From Pachypanchax playfairii (Eukaryota; Chordata; Actinopteri; Cyprinodontiformes; Aplocheilidae), in NCBI GenBank assembly GCA_006937955.1, contig SSNP01000105.1:614646-678645 (forward strand): a stretch of 64,000 nt of DNA, in the 5' to 3' direction. Every line of letters starts with the position of its first letter. The first letter of the stretch is position 1. Positions 1 to 12,520 of this stretch are shown one piece after another. Both the position numbers and the translations under genes were made by a program. Below the pieces are notes generated by a model, which made no database searches, was not told the DNA's origin, and worked only from the letters and a program-made list of their open reading frames with translations.

Positions 1-13
1 CATGTTAACATAC

Positions 14-2073
14 ACTCTGCCAGGCTGCCCATCAGTGGAAAACCAGCACCATCTCTGGAGTATCTGCAGCAAACAGGAGAAACCTTCAGAGAAAACTCCT
101 CCAATATCCGATATTCAGAGGCATTCATGCTACCTGTGAAGCTACCTGGCCAGGTGGATGTAGTTGCAGAGGGCGGAGCAACCCTGCAGAGCCAGCGCAG
201 AGGTCAGTACCTTCAGCACTGTGTGCATGGGCCCCCCTTTCTTCAGAGCCTGGTACAAAGGCTGGATGTAGATGCAGCAGGCAATGAAGTAGGCCAGCAG
301 CAGCAGGAAGAAGAAACTGTGCAGCCCTGAGAGAGCAGAACAAGTCAGGAAACATTCTGTCCCACAGGAGAACTACCTAGAAGTTAAGTGGATCCATTTT
401 AGGAGTGTCTGACCTGCCTCCTCTGCACTGAAATGCTCCAGAGGATTCCCAGCAGAGTCGGCATTAAACAGCAGGAGCGTAAAGCTGAGATCAGAGTGAG
501 ACGGCGTCACCGAGCTCTCCTAAAAGTAAATCAGAAATCAAACACTGGAGAACAAATTGAAAAGCTGGAATGTTGAGGGTGGAGTATTTCTGGTTACCTG
601 ACACGTGTACCTGTCAGCATACAGGACCTGCCAAACTGTGGGGGACAGCTGACGAGGGATAGTCTGGTTGTGTTCTTCCTGGCTGAGAGGAACTGATGCC
701 AGAGGAGGAAGAGTAAATCAATACGTCTGGATCACATCAGCATTTATTACTGAAACAAGTTCTTACTGGTAAACTGGGCTTTGCTGAGCCTCTGGGAGCA
801 GCTCAGGTTGTCCAGGTCTGAGTCCATGTCCCTGACTAGTCCTTGATACAACAGTAGTCTGGACTCCCTCTCTGCAGCCAGGGGGGGATTATCCAGCCGA
901 CACACCAACAAGCCCTTATCAGCTGATCAAGTGAAATAAAATACACCATTACAGACATTTTACTCATGATGACAGTGATATAACATGTTTCTACTTCTGA
1001 GCCACAAAAATTGTTTAACAAGTCCTGTAGAAACCGGTTCACTACTCATAAATGTAAAGTAGATGTGTTAAAGCTGGGAAACATGTAAAATATGCAAATC
1101 AGGGCTGAGAAATGTTTCCCAGCTTCTCTAATAAAAAAGATTGTGAAAAAATACATAACTTGGACTGTGATCATCAATAAACAGCATGAAATAAGATTGT
1201 TTAATTTAAAAGTACAAACTACTTTTGTCAAGTTTTTTTGTTTTGTTTCATATAGTCTATTTTGTTTCCATGTCAGTTAATGATCCAAAATAGCTCCTTG
1301 AATTGTTACTTAATTTAGCTTTGCAATTCCAATATAATCTCATTTTTAAATAATTCCCCGAACTAAATGTAATAATCTCATCTACAAACAAAACAAACTG
1401 ATGAATTGTTTTCTTAATATTTAGAATAAAAATTTGGGACCAAATATTAAACCTTGAGCTTTACTGTTAGTCAAATCTCTTTGTAACCAGTCATGAGCTT
1501 TGTAATTTAGAAAATAAACTATATGGTCTATGGTATCAAATGCTTAAAAAAATCGGTGCTGGAATGTCTTCTTTCAGTTCTAATGTGAGACATGTAGATT
1601 TATTTGTTCCAGATAAAAGTAAAAGTTTTTTCTGGCAACAAATCGAATTGTTTGACTGAATCCGCTAAAGCATGCTAGAGAATTGAGAAACTAAAATCGT
1701 GGATTTTGTGGAAAAACCATAAAACAACATGAAGTTTACAATTTAGTTCATTTGTATAGATTAATTATACGATCCGGCGCTTTTAGAGCGTTGTCATGGT
1801 GATCACAATCAGTGCAGATCTTATTAGGTTAATTTATAATGACAAGCAAATGACACTAATGAGCTCCGCTGGTGATCTGAGAGTAAATGAGACGAAGATA
1901 CGCTGATGAAGTGACGCGTTAGCAGAATCGTTACCTTGGTACATGAATCTAGTGATGAATTGGCCATTTTCCCGGCTCGCCGCTACGCTGTTAAAAAGTC
2001 CCTGAACCGTTTTCCCAGAAGCCTCCGAACCGAGAAGCAGAGTAGCTGCAAGTGTCGCTAATAAACGCGACAT
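14..2073 (-). CDS. gpr180: GPR180-type integral membrane protein, 5' part (six exons, runs off left edge)
   Basis: Predicted coding exons on the minus strand, in transcript order: 1935-2073, 767-922, 598-692, 414-519, 146-326 and 14-63, with GT/AG borders and consistent phases throughout. They give about 242 residues. The start at 2071-2073 opens a signal peptide (MSRLLATLAATLLLGSEASG) followed by KTVQGLFNS, as in human GPR180 (KTLRGSFSS). Later exons carry the lumenal segment (CSQRLSKAQ, VLYADRYTCQ, GNPLEHFSAEEAG), then the first membrane helix (GLHSFFFLLLLAYF) and the hallmark ALKKGGPMH...LKVLTSALALQ. GPR180 belongs to the GOST/intimal-thickness receptor family of seven-helix membrane proteins; a role in TGF-beta-type signalling has been reported for mammals. 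The remaining helices and C-terminus lie beyond base 1. Head-to-head with tgds, as in human chromosome 13. Intron 1 (923-1934) holds a LINE relic. Confidence 0.93.
1430..1680 (-). mobile_element. Decayed LINE reverse-transcriptase fragment in gpr180 intron 1
   Basis: Read on the minus strand, 1523-1545 translates as KAFDTIDH, the conserved reverse-transcriptase block of L2/Rex/CR1-type fish LINEs. It is followed in the same sense by a degraded stretch (YKAHDWLQRDLTNSKAQ) that recalls the family's YGIRGxxLxWFxSYLxNRKQ block. Stops and missing codons show it is dead. The outer limits are approximate; only the 1440-1545 part has recognisable protein similarity. Confidence 0.55.
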
Positions 2074-2881
2074 CTCCCGCTAAAGCGGCGCAACGAAGTA
2101 AAACAAAAAAAATAACGTTAGCTGTTCCGTTCAATGAGCCACGAAGCCAGAAGTGAATCGGGTCGTGAAGTTGACGACAGTTAGCGTGGGATGAACAGGA
2201 AGTGCGATGTTACAGGGCTCGAAAGTAAAACATTTTTTTTTTAATAAGCGCATTAATTATTACATCTGAGATCAAAAGTAAAAGTATTATGAGATTGTGT
2301 ATGTTGTAAAACTACATATTAATGTTAAAAGTGATTTTTGAGGACTTCCATTTTACACAATTTTATTGAAAGTTGCTTGAAACTAATAAATACTACAAAG
2401 ATATATAAAGTTACCAGTTCACATATATGTACGTATATTATACTGAAATATACGTATATTAAAGTAAACTTTCTATGCCCAACAACTAATATCATCCAAA
2501 TATATTGAAAACACTTGTAACTGCGCCGATAGCTGACACTCTTACTTTGTAAAGTAAATCCGGAAACAAAATGTATTTTAGCCAGTCCCTTACTCGTTAG
2601 CGGTTGTTGACAGTCAATGCAATAAACTGTGCGTGACGTCTCACATATTTTAACGAATCAGAGAATAGACAGCCCGCTGAAGGTCACGCCTACTTTCAAC
2701 GTGTCAACAATACCGTAGAACAGACAGACACTGTCGTAAATCCACATTCACGGAGGGATAATAAAAACGTGATTTATTTGATGTCGAGCCGTTTCTTTGC
2801 TGATTGGGTGTCAAGGGGGGGAAAAACGAATCAAATGACGTTATTTAGTCGGAACGTAAAGTGACAGCCCCCGAGGTGAGA
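2074..2881. promoter_or_regulatory. Divergent (bidirectional) promoter region gpr180 / tgds
   Basis: About 0.8 kb separates the two start codons, which point away from each other. The interval holds a reverse CCAAT box (ATTGG near 2803), CRE-like cores (TGACGTCT near 2635 and TGACGTTA near 2836) and more CpG than its surroundings close to both starts. The middle (about 2220-2500) is AT-rich and featureless. No TATA box is obvious at either end. Promoter function is inferred from the gene arrangement; the transcription starts cannot be placed by eye. Confidence 0.6.
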
Positions 2882-4767
2882 ATGGACTTCAACAGAACTG
2901 TTCTGGTAACGGGAGGCTCAGGATTCATGTGAGTTTGTGTCAAAGCGGATGAATGAAGCTAGATGAAGTATTTATTCATTAGATAAAGATACAACCCGAG
3001 AGGAAACCCGTTTAAATCAGTCTTGTGTTTTCAGTGGTTCTCATCTGGTGTGTTCGCTGGTTAACAGTCATCCAGAATGGAGGATTATTAACCTGGACAA
3101 GGTGAGTTCTTAATTTCTGTGTTTTAAAACTAAACTTAAGTTCCAGCTGTTTCATCAGTGCTATCACATCACAGCTGGATTACTGCTGCAGCTCCAGAAG
3201 CCTGGAAAGCATTGAAAACAGAGACAACTACACATTCATTCAGGTAAAACTCACACCTGGCGACTTGAATGTTTATAGAAATGATCCGTTTGATTCATGT
3301 TTTCCTCTTTAACAGGGTGATGTATGTAACTCACGGCTGGTAAAGCACATCTTCACCACAGAAAACATTGACATCATCTTCCATCTGGCAGCTAAAACTC
3401 ATGTTGGTGAGCAGCAGTTCTTCAGACTGCCTTTTGGTTGTCAGTCCATCTTAGATCTTTGTTTGTTTCAGAGTCGTCATTTAAAGCCTCTTCCAGTTTC
3501 CAGCTGGTCAACGTGGACGGGACCAGGGTTCTGCTGGATGCTGCCCATCAGGCTCGACACCAGCCGCAACGTTTCATCTACGTTAGCAGCGATGAGGTTT
3601 ATGGAGGCAGCGTGGATCAGGTCAGTGAGTGTGTTTGGTTTCTGATACAGTTGTTGGATTGTTCTGTAGATTATTTATGTCCTTTCAGGTGTTTGATGAG
3701 AGCAGCCCACTGAGGCCAACCAATCCGTATGCTGTTACAAAAGCAGCTGCAGAGTATCTGGTCAGATCCTACTGGGACAAGTATCAGGTAAACTGTGTCA
3801 GATTGTTTTGTTGTCTTAAATCTGATTAATTTCTGATTTTTTGTTGTTGTTGCTAGTTCCCCATCATCATCACCAGGAGCAACAACATATATGGACCCAG
3901 GCAGTACACAGAGAAGGTACGATAAGATGAATTCAACATTCGAGGTGCCTCAGCTGTAGATTTCTAGCTTTATAAAGAGTCTGAAATGAATTTAAATATG
4001 TTTTAGGTTATTCCCAGGTTTCTCACCCTTCTGCAGATGAACAAGAAGTGGTGGGTTTGTTTGAACTTTAGATTTTTTTTAAGCAAAAGATGGTCAACAA
4101 GCCCAAATTCATTTGGTCTCTATTCTGCTGAAGCACCATTCAGGGAACTGGCCCAGTGTCGCGTCACTTCCTGTTTGTCAGTGATGCTGTCAATGCCTTT
4201 ATGCTGGTTTTGGAGAAGGGGATTGTGGGAGAGATCTACAATGTGGGAACAAGCTTTGAGATTCCAATCATTCAGCTGGCACAGGAACTTGTGAGGATGG
4301 TGGGTTTATAAAAAACATGTCTGAAGCATCAGCTGGTTTCAGAGGAGAACTGTGTTCTCATTAAGCTGTTCCTGGATCTGTTTCAGGTGAAAAAAGTACC
4401 AGACTCTGAAGTGAACGACTGGCTTGAGTTTGTTCCTGACAGGTGAGAGAAATACTACAGGGAAAATCATGTTCAGCAATTAGCCACAGCCCAACAGTTT
4501 CAGAACAAGGTTCTATGATCCTACAGGCCGCAGGTCGACCTGCATTATCCAATCAGGTGTGAGAAGCTGCAGCAGCTGGGCTGGAGGGTCCAGGTGTCCT
4601 GGGCTGAAGGAATCAGACATACAGGTTTCACAGATCACACATGCGCGCGTACACACACACATACACACACAGTAATACATTACTTACCTGTATTAAATGT
4701 GTGTCTTACAGTCAAATGGTACCAGGACCACCCAGACTTCTGGTCAGCCGTCAGCGATGACCAATGA
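2882..4767 (+). CDS. tgds: dTDP-D-glucose 4,6-dehydratase, complete, 12 exons
   Basis: Exons: 2882-2928, 3035-3101, 3175-3243, 3316-3406, 3472-3620, 3689-3787, 3857-3916, 4007-4050, 4134-4299, 4387-4442, 4527-4624 and 4712-4767. All are GT/AG with matching phases and give 333 residues (human about 350; the difference is mainly a shorter N-terminus). It is an extended short-chain dehydrogenase/reductase with a Rossmann fold. The NAD-binding loop VTGGSGFIG is at residues 9-17, the dehydratase motif SSDEVYGG at 130-137 (Asp132 and Glu133 as the likely acid/base pair), and the catalytic YAVTK at 155-159. The C-terminus ends in GIRHTVKWYQDHPDFW. The family interconverts nucleotide-sugar 4-keto-6-deoxy forms; human TGDS mutations cause Catel-Manzke syndrome. 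Exon 8 ends TG and exon 9 begins C, restoring the conserved KKCTIQGTG. No defect is seen, so it should be functional. Confidence 0.96.
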
Positions 4768-4980
4768 ATCAGAAGTTTGTAAATGCTCTAAAGACGTAAC
4801 TGGGCTCAGTGAACCCTGCAACTCGGCTGACAGGCAGCAGACTTTTATTGTGCTTACAACTGATTAACAGCTCAAACACCTGAACAAACATTTCATTTAA
4901 ACTGATGGACCAACGTGAACAGGAGGGCGGAGCCTCCCTGCAGCCTTAACAAACTTGAACTGTGAATAATCTAGATTTAT

Positions 4981-4986
4981 AATAAA
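4981..4986 (+). terminator. Polyadenylation signal AATAAA of tgds
   Basis: Canonical hexamer 214 bases after the tgds stop codon, followed within 30 bases by a T-rich stretch (about 5006-5020) suited to the downstream element. It implies a 3' UTR of roughly 230 bases. Confidence 0.7.
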
Positions 4987-4999
4987 AGGTTTTCAAATT

Positions 5000-7900
5000 T
5001 GGAGTCTTTTTTTTCTTTAATTCAAAATCTTTTGTCAAATTTTGAAACATACAGCTGGAATTGTTTTTTACATTAACCTTTGAACTTGTTACTTTATTAC
5101 AAGCCAGCTGGTTCTCTGAACAATTAAGCAGCTTTTAATCGTGTTAAAATCAGGATTTTGACCGGAGGGAATGTTTCAGATGTTACATTTACAGTGTGAC
5201 ATGAACTTTGTGTCATGGCAGTTCATGCAAATGTTAATTTATAAAGATTTATATTCTCTTTATGATGTTATTCCAACAACAATCTACTTGTCCTGCAGGA
5301 AGTCCCGCAGGCTGCACAGGTAGTGCTACAGCTAGCCGTTATTATTAAATAACCAAATCTAGAAAACATAACGTGAATCACTAATGAAAGTTTTAAGTCC
5401 CACTTGAACAAGCTGTTAACTCATTCATGGAATTTATCAACGTTGTTGAAAAACTTTCAGCAGAAACTCACTTAAAAATCTTTAAAACTTTTTGAATCTT
5501 CTAAATTATGTGAGCATAAAGAAACCAATCAAAAGACTGATCACATCTGCAAATTCAAACTTTTAATTGTGGTAAAATCGGAATAGTTGCACAGTTTTTT
5601 TTGTATTTTTTTCTTCGTGCGGTGCTCGTCGTGCACAACTGCTAAACTAATACATAAAGCAAATACTAACTACCAGGCCGGTGCTACTGCTGAATCACAT
5701 CGAGGGGTCTGGCCACTCAGCACACGACTCCATCCTGTACAATTCACTCACTAAAACAGCAGTGGTTCTGAAATGCATCGTGTCTGGTTTATATTTCAAA
5801 CCACCATCTTTAAAAAGAGAAATGAAGTTCGAGTTGTGCAATTAATTTCAATAAGTGTCTGTTCAATAAAAAACAAAAGGTTGAAAAAGCTGAGGATTTT
5901 TTTCTGATTGGCCAGAAACTTCCCTGTGACAGCATTAACACGCCGACGCCTGAAAATATGCAAATCACAACAACATTGCAAGAGAACCACGATTAATTCT
6001 GTGAGATGAGGACTTTAACGACGGCCACTTCCCAGACATTCACAACAAGGTTTCAACAAGGAAGAAAGTGTCAAGATTGCAAAAAAACAACTAAATCAAA
6101 CAAAAAAAAAAACTTGGGGAGAATCTGGATACTTTTTTTGTTTTTTTTTTGTACTGCATGTCACTTTTTTATAAAATGGTCTTTGATCGTAACTTTTTTA
6201 ATCCAAACCTTGGCATATTTCGTCATTTTTCAAATTCGTTTGCCAATTTTAAATTATCAATGGACGATAGTAAGTTAATATTATTCGTCACATTAACAGG
6301 TTGATGGATCATAAATGTGACTTTAAAGGTAACGTGCAGGGAGTTTCACTTCATATGTCACAGTCACTGAGTCACCTTCAGCTTTATGGAACATTCTGTG
6401 CACATCGTTTCACCGAGCGTCAAACCACCGGGTAAAAAGCTTCATGCGATGCAACAAGAAACAAACACCATGTTTGTGTTTCTGCCTTTATTTTCTCAAA
6501 AGAAATCTGTGATTTCATGTTTTAAAGTTGGTTTATAGACAGAAAATCACACCCTGAAGCTTCGGATTACATCAATCTAAATGGAAACTTGTCCAGGATT
6601 CAGTTTAACACCTCTGGACAGCGATGTACAGATGTGCATGCAGTTGTTCTGGATTAGCATGGTCAGAGCAGAAATCGTTCCATCTTGTTTTGGTGACATG
6701 ATGAACGTGAAACCCCTCACTCATTTGCATCTTTGACATTAAAAAGCTCACACTACCCCAGAAAAATAGAAATTTCCACTCATACCAATGACATTCAACA
6801 TTCAATTGCCAGTGTTTTTGTTTACTGTCTTTTGGTCAAGTCACTTTGTAAAATATCAACTTTAGTTTTTAGGCTTATAAAAAAATAAATATTTCCCAAA
6901 AATGCTCGATAAATTACACAAACTAGCAGCGACAGTAGACTCAAGAACTCCTGTGAGTGCAAACAGCTGAATCCTACAGTTGCTGGTAACTGGAACTCCA
7001 CCTGGTCCCAAAAAAAACAAACCAAACCTAAAGAAATATGTAAATAAAGACAAGTGTTTTATATTTGGAAGAACGTTTCCATACAACAGACACACACACC
7101 ACATGAAACTGTGGGCTAACCTCTTGGACACCTGGCTGTGCTACACTGCAGTCACCTTCAGTCATACAAACCTCTCAGAGGTGAGAAGGACGTGTGCTAC
7201 ATAAGACTCAATGTAAACAAGCATTAAACTTTGTTGGGATTGAAGGGATTTGACAACAGAGAGGCCTGCAGGCCGCAGCAATGGGAGCATAGCACCATTA
7301 ATTGTTCTTCATCTTATTGAACACAGAATCAGAAATGATCAGCATGTCAGAGTTACAGACAGCGACACACTTCGCTGGCTGGGTATCATCACCAATTTAA
7401 GGCATCAACAGGTTTAATAAAAGCTTCAAAAACTAAAGTGCTGGATTTGTAAAACAGAGCTGAGTTTTAGTTTGAAGAAATGAACTGAGCGTTTGAAACG
7501 TGTTACAAGCACTCAGAGTGGAAATGATCCCATCGAATATTCTCCACAAATAAATGCAGACGAATGCGTAGTGACACAACGTGCTGGTAATGGTTAGCAT
7601 TTCTAAATCAGCTGGTAAAGGGAGTTTTGGAGGTATTTAACTTTTCCAGGTCGATGCAGAATCACCAGGTTTCAGCATTTAAAGTTAACGTGGTGGTAAA
7701 ATGTAAAATTTGCTCTAAATGTGACATTAATGGCATCAAATAATAAAATGATTCAGAAGCAACAGGAATTTAGTTCATCAGTTTAAAAACGGCCTGATCA
7801 GGAAGTGAAATCATTATGACAAGTATCAGTGATGAACGGTGCGTTTGTGGTGCAGAACCGAATCGGGGCACTGGCCTTCGTACAGAGCCAACCTCCCAGT

Positions 7901-10900
7901 TTTGAGGTAGACATTCACATCTGAAGAGATCACGTGCACATTATCTACATGATGCACCAACTTTGATCTGTTTCATGGAACTCAGAGTTTGGATTTTACA
8001 CTCTAGTGAAAAACGCCCAGCTGTAACTAATAAACACGGTCTTTTATGAATCAAGGCACTAATTCCATTTCAGAAACTGAGTGGATTTAAATCCATTAGT
8101 CCAGCTGCTTGTTCGCAGGTTGATGGACAACAACTAGCATGCTAACAGGTAAATGCTAACGAACAGTGACGATCTCATTGACACACTAATGGACTGAAAT
8201 CTTTAATCTTCCAAAACAAAAGCTGAAAAACTTCACGATCACTAAGTCAAAACAAACCACAAGGAACGTTTTACTTTGGTAGAAACTAGGTGCCCAGATT
8301 GGGGGGTGGGGGGGTATTTGGAGCACAGTCGAGTTTTGTTTTAAATATTTTTATATGGTAACTGTAACTACCAAACAAAATGAAACATTGCATATTGGGC
8401 TTCTGTTTGAAACAAAAACTTACAGTTAACTTGTTTTTATCTTTAACTGGTTTAAAAACCATCAACACAAACAGCAGCCGACATTGTGCTCCAGATAAAA
8501 CCCTGTTTCACACTCTGCATCCTGATTGGTCGCATCTGAGCGACCCGAGGGTTAATATGTAACATCTGTGGCTGGACGCGACAGCAGCTGGTGACTTCAG
8601 TCACACGCTGACAGTATTTCTCTCTCAGAGAATCTCGGTTATCTGCGCCTGATCAAAGTTCAGTCGGGCGTCGAAATGCTGAACTTCACTCAGTATTTAA
8701 ACATTTTAATCACCTGACAGTCGTTAGCTGCAGGAAATGACCCAAACCAAATTGGTGGGTCGCATCAGCTTCTACGATTTGGTAATTTGTTTTCATGTCA
8801 CATTCACCAGCCTGTCTACAATCATGTCAGCAGCCCTGGAAGACGCAGGCTTGTGATTGGACATTTGCGTAGCGAACATGACTGCAGGGTTGTTAAAGGA
8901 ACATTTTAAGAATTCAGATCACGTGTGACGTATATTTCAAAGTAATCATGAACTTTTTGTGATTGTCATTTGCAACTTGACGCCTCGCCACAGATTCTTT
9001 TACCCTGCTGGTTGTTTCTTCGTGGTTATTGTTCATGTATCGGAGATGGAGACTATCCACCATTGCTGCAGGAGAAATTAAAAGTTTTTAGAACACAAGA
9101 ATAAAAAAAATAAAAAAACACCTCACACTTTAATTCTTCCTGCTCCATCAGCGATGTATCTGACTGCTGAAGCAAATAACTAAAAGAAACTACAAACCAA
9201 CTTTGTGTTTTTGGCTTCTTTACAAATGGATATAAGGAGAAACTAATGAGACACGGTGGAGTGTGATGTTCCATCCTATAACAGCCTAACATCCATTTCA
9301 CATTGTTTACATGATTTCTCAAGTTTGGTGACCTGCTTTCTGCACAGATCTAAAGTAGAAAACTGTTCAAATACAAATTATTTTATTTCAAAGTGAAATA
9401 AAATCAAGTTTTCTAACTTTCTTACAGAATGTAATTGATAGATTTGGATCTGCAGATTTAGTCCAAAAGAAAAAAAACAAAGAACATAAAAATCTGTCAG
9501 TTTTCACTAAAGCCTGATCAATTTGCACCACAGTTTACCTACTTGACCAAAAAACAACAACACTTGCATATGTCATATTGTCTTGGTCCAGCTTAGTCAC
9601 ATGTCATCGTCAGTGGGAAATTTGAGTGGACCTGCTTTTTGAGGATTTTTGTTTGAGTTGGTACTTTTTAAAGTGAAAGTGAGCTCTAATTACCCACCAA
9701 ACAAATTTACTGACACCGTCTGGTCCATGTTTAGTGATCAAACGATTTCCCTGCAGTCCTACATTCATCTGTTTTTCTGGAAAGAGTTGAATATTTACAT
9801 TTCAACTAGTAAAAACTATCCCCACTAGCTAACAGAGCTAGCTCTTTATGTTGCTAAGTATGTAGCGGGGGATTGGACAGCTGAACTGTCCTAATAATCA
9901 GGGATAGAAGAAGAACATCCTGCTCCTCGAGGTCTCGTTCCACATCAGAGCCAATCAGGGCTCACCGGGGATCGTTACAGCCTTCAGCTCGGTTATGCCA
10001 CTTTTCATTAGCACAATTTAGCTGCTTGTTTTTATGATCCAAACTATCGACATACATAATAACTATCCAATTGTTGAGATAAATATCTGAACATGCAGCA
10101 GCAGCAGCGAGGGAAAGATGATGTGAATCACTACTGCAGCAGCCACTAGGGGGCGTCTTCTTCCAGCTTCAGTCTTCATGTTAGGTTTGAACGTCTAGTT
10201 ATTCTGAGTGTGATGATCCAAACGAAGCTGTGTGTTTCTTTGTAACGAGGTTGAAGCTGGACCCTCACAGGCAGGTCTGTGATGAAGGATCAGTAATAGC
10301 TGCCGCTGCAGACAGAAACAAACTGCTGCTTCTATGTTTAGTGCATTAAGCTGAGGAACAAATAGCAGTGTGTTTTAAACAGGCCACTTGTTGCCAGTGT
10401 GCAACAGCCTGCAAGTATAAATCCAGATTTTCACTTTAGAATACAGGAAGTGACTTTGACATAAACTTGATGAGTAACAGCAGACAAAATAACATGAATG
10501 TTTGCATCTCTTTGGTTTGTGAATCGTGCTAAAATTCTAATCTAAGAACGCAGTTTGTGCTTGTTCACAGTAAATGGCTAAAATGTGCTCTGAATTCGTG
10601 GCACTGCATCTGTGGAAAGCCCCAGTTATCACTGCAAAGGAGCAGAAGGCTCAATAATCCCATCAGTTAATTCGATTCCAGACCTCAACGCACAAGAAAA
10701 ATAAAACTGGAACAATTTGTTTCAGATAAGGCTCTTTGTTTAACTCTCCAGGATAGAGTGAGCAGAAAATTATTGAACTTTTTCCCTAAGTAGTAAAATC
10801 CTCTTAAAAGAAGATTTGTTTATTTATTTATTTTTACAAACAAGGTTGAAGACGTTTGTGGCGAAGGCAGATGTGGTTTCCCATGAGCGCAGTGGCACCA

Positions 10901-12520
10901 AGAGTCTGAAGGATTCTGTAACACCCGTTAGCAGCAGCAACCACGTGGTGTGTAACATGTTTACATTCAAATAATAAACGTTCTCACTGCTTACAGCCGG
11001 TAACCGGCTCAATGGGATAAAGTAACAAAGTGCTGAAGAGTTAGTTACAGTAAGGAGGCGTGTGGTGGAACATGGCCGCTGCGACACAAGTGGGTTTCAT
11101 CAGTGGGCGACAATCGGAGCAACAGCAGCTCTGAGAAACCAAACTGCGAGCTGAAACGGAGCTGAAGAAGTGACGCACAGGTCAAACCAGCAGAACTGTT
11201 TCCCAAAAGCATAAAACCACATCTGTACATAAAGAATCATTCAGAAGGTGTTTCGTGGTTTTACGCTTTAGAAAAATCAGCTCAAGTCTTTGTGATGAAG
11301 AATTTCCTTCAGTTTCTTCTTCAGGTTTATATTTTCTTTTTTTTTTGTAGTTTTTGATTTTTGCCAAGGTTTGATTTAGTTCAATCCTAGTTTATTTCCT
11401 TCCAAATGGGAGTAAAGAAAGATGTTTAAACCCACACATGACTTCAAATATATCTATATATATTTATATATGTGTTGGTTCCCCTTGGCTTATACTTGTA
11501 GCCAGTTGTGTAATATAGTGATAAAAGCGACAGAAATAAAAGAGTTCAAATTTTTAAAGGCACAGTACAGAAACAAATGAATCTTCATAATGTTTGTCAT
11601 AAATAAACTCAAGTCTTAAATGTTTCAGTGCTAGTGGGGAAAGTCCTCTGACGGTTCACTGGCTTCCTCGTTATCTGTTCGTCAGATTTCAGTAACTTAA
11701 TTTTGTAAAAGGATGAAAAAGTCGTGTGGCCCCACTCATGTACCGATCATATAAATAAGAGGCGTCAGAAAGTTCCCATATTTGAATTTAAGCATCCTTA
11801 TTTGGCTTTTGACGTCTTGCTTGTTTTTATCTTTTAGAAAAGTTTTTGGCCGGTAATTTACAACATGGCCATGCATTAAATACACAGATGAGGTGGAGTT
11901 ACACAGCGAGTTGGACTGACTATGTGTAAATGCAAAAACAACAAAAAACAAAACAAAACAAAAAAAACAATCACAATGAAAACGTAAATTGTAAAAGGAA
12001 AAAAAAAAAAAACTAATTTGTAACCTTTCTACGGCTTTTTTTGTTTAAAGAGAAATCCACACATTGTAAACTCTTAACACATCCTATCTAATGGGTTTTG
12101 AGAACACCTTGAACTTTAACTGGTTACTTCCTTCAGGTCACGGAGGAAATGGTCTAAATAAAACCTCGCTGGAACCAAAGCTCGATGCTAACTGGAAGCT
12201 AACAGTCTCTGGGCAATTTTAACTAGCTAAAATTCCAGAATCCCTCTTTAAAAGTGGCCTATACTAAGAAGTGAGATTAAGAAATTAAGAAAAAAGAAGA
12301 TGGAAAGCAGAAGAAAACTCTAGAGCTAAGAAAAGGCATGACTGATTGGAGAGAATGAGGTATATATATAAATGAGTATAAATAGTTTAATAACATGCAT
12401 GTAGGTTTCAGGGGAAGTTGAAGGTGACGAGACAGATGGGATGTAGATGAAGGAGTGGAGAAATGATAGAAGGGGAGTTAAAGGGGGAAAGAAAGAGAAA
12501 TAAATGGAGAATGGAGATGC
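5000..12520. other. No coding exon seen: probable ddx3x 3' UTR plus intergenic DNA
   Basis: This 7.5 kb lies downstream of both tgds and ddx3x. Every open frame is short (under 100 codons), AT-rich and unlike any family I recognise. The part next to 12520 is presumably the ddx3x 3' UTR, since the mammalian gene has a UTR of several kilobases. Minus-strand AATAAA hexamers occur (for example at 10819-10824), but none can be picked as the real end. Low-complexity stretches include TA-rich 11449-11472, A-rich 11940-11970 and an A run near 12000. Confidence 0.5.
10143..10156 (+). promoter_or_regulatory. CTCF-like binding motif
   Basis: CCACTAGGGGGCGT matches 13 of 14 positions of the vertebrate CTCF core consensus CCASYAGRKGGCRS. 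It lies in non-coding DNA between tgds and ddx3x. This is a sequence match only; occupancy is not shown. Confidence 0.45.

Noticed and set aside
3438..4294. Plus-strand long frames across tgds introns
   Set aside because: They are exon frames read through into introns; the spliced tgds model explains them.
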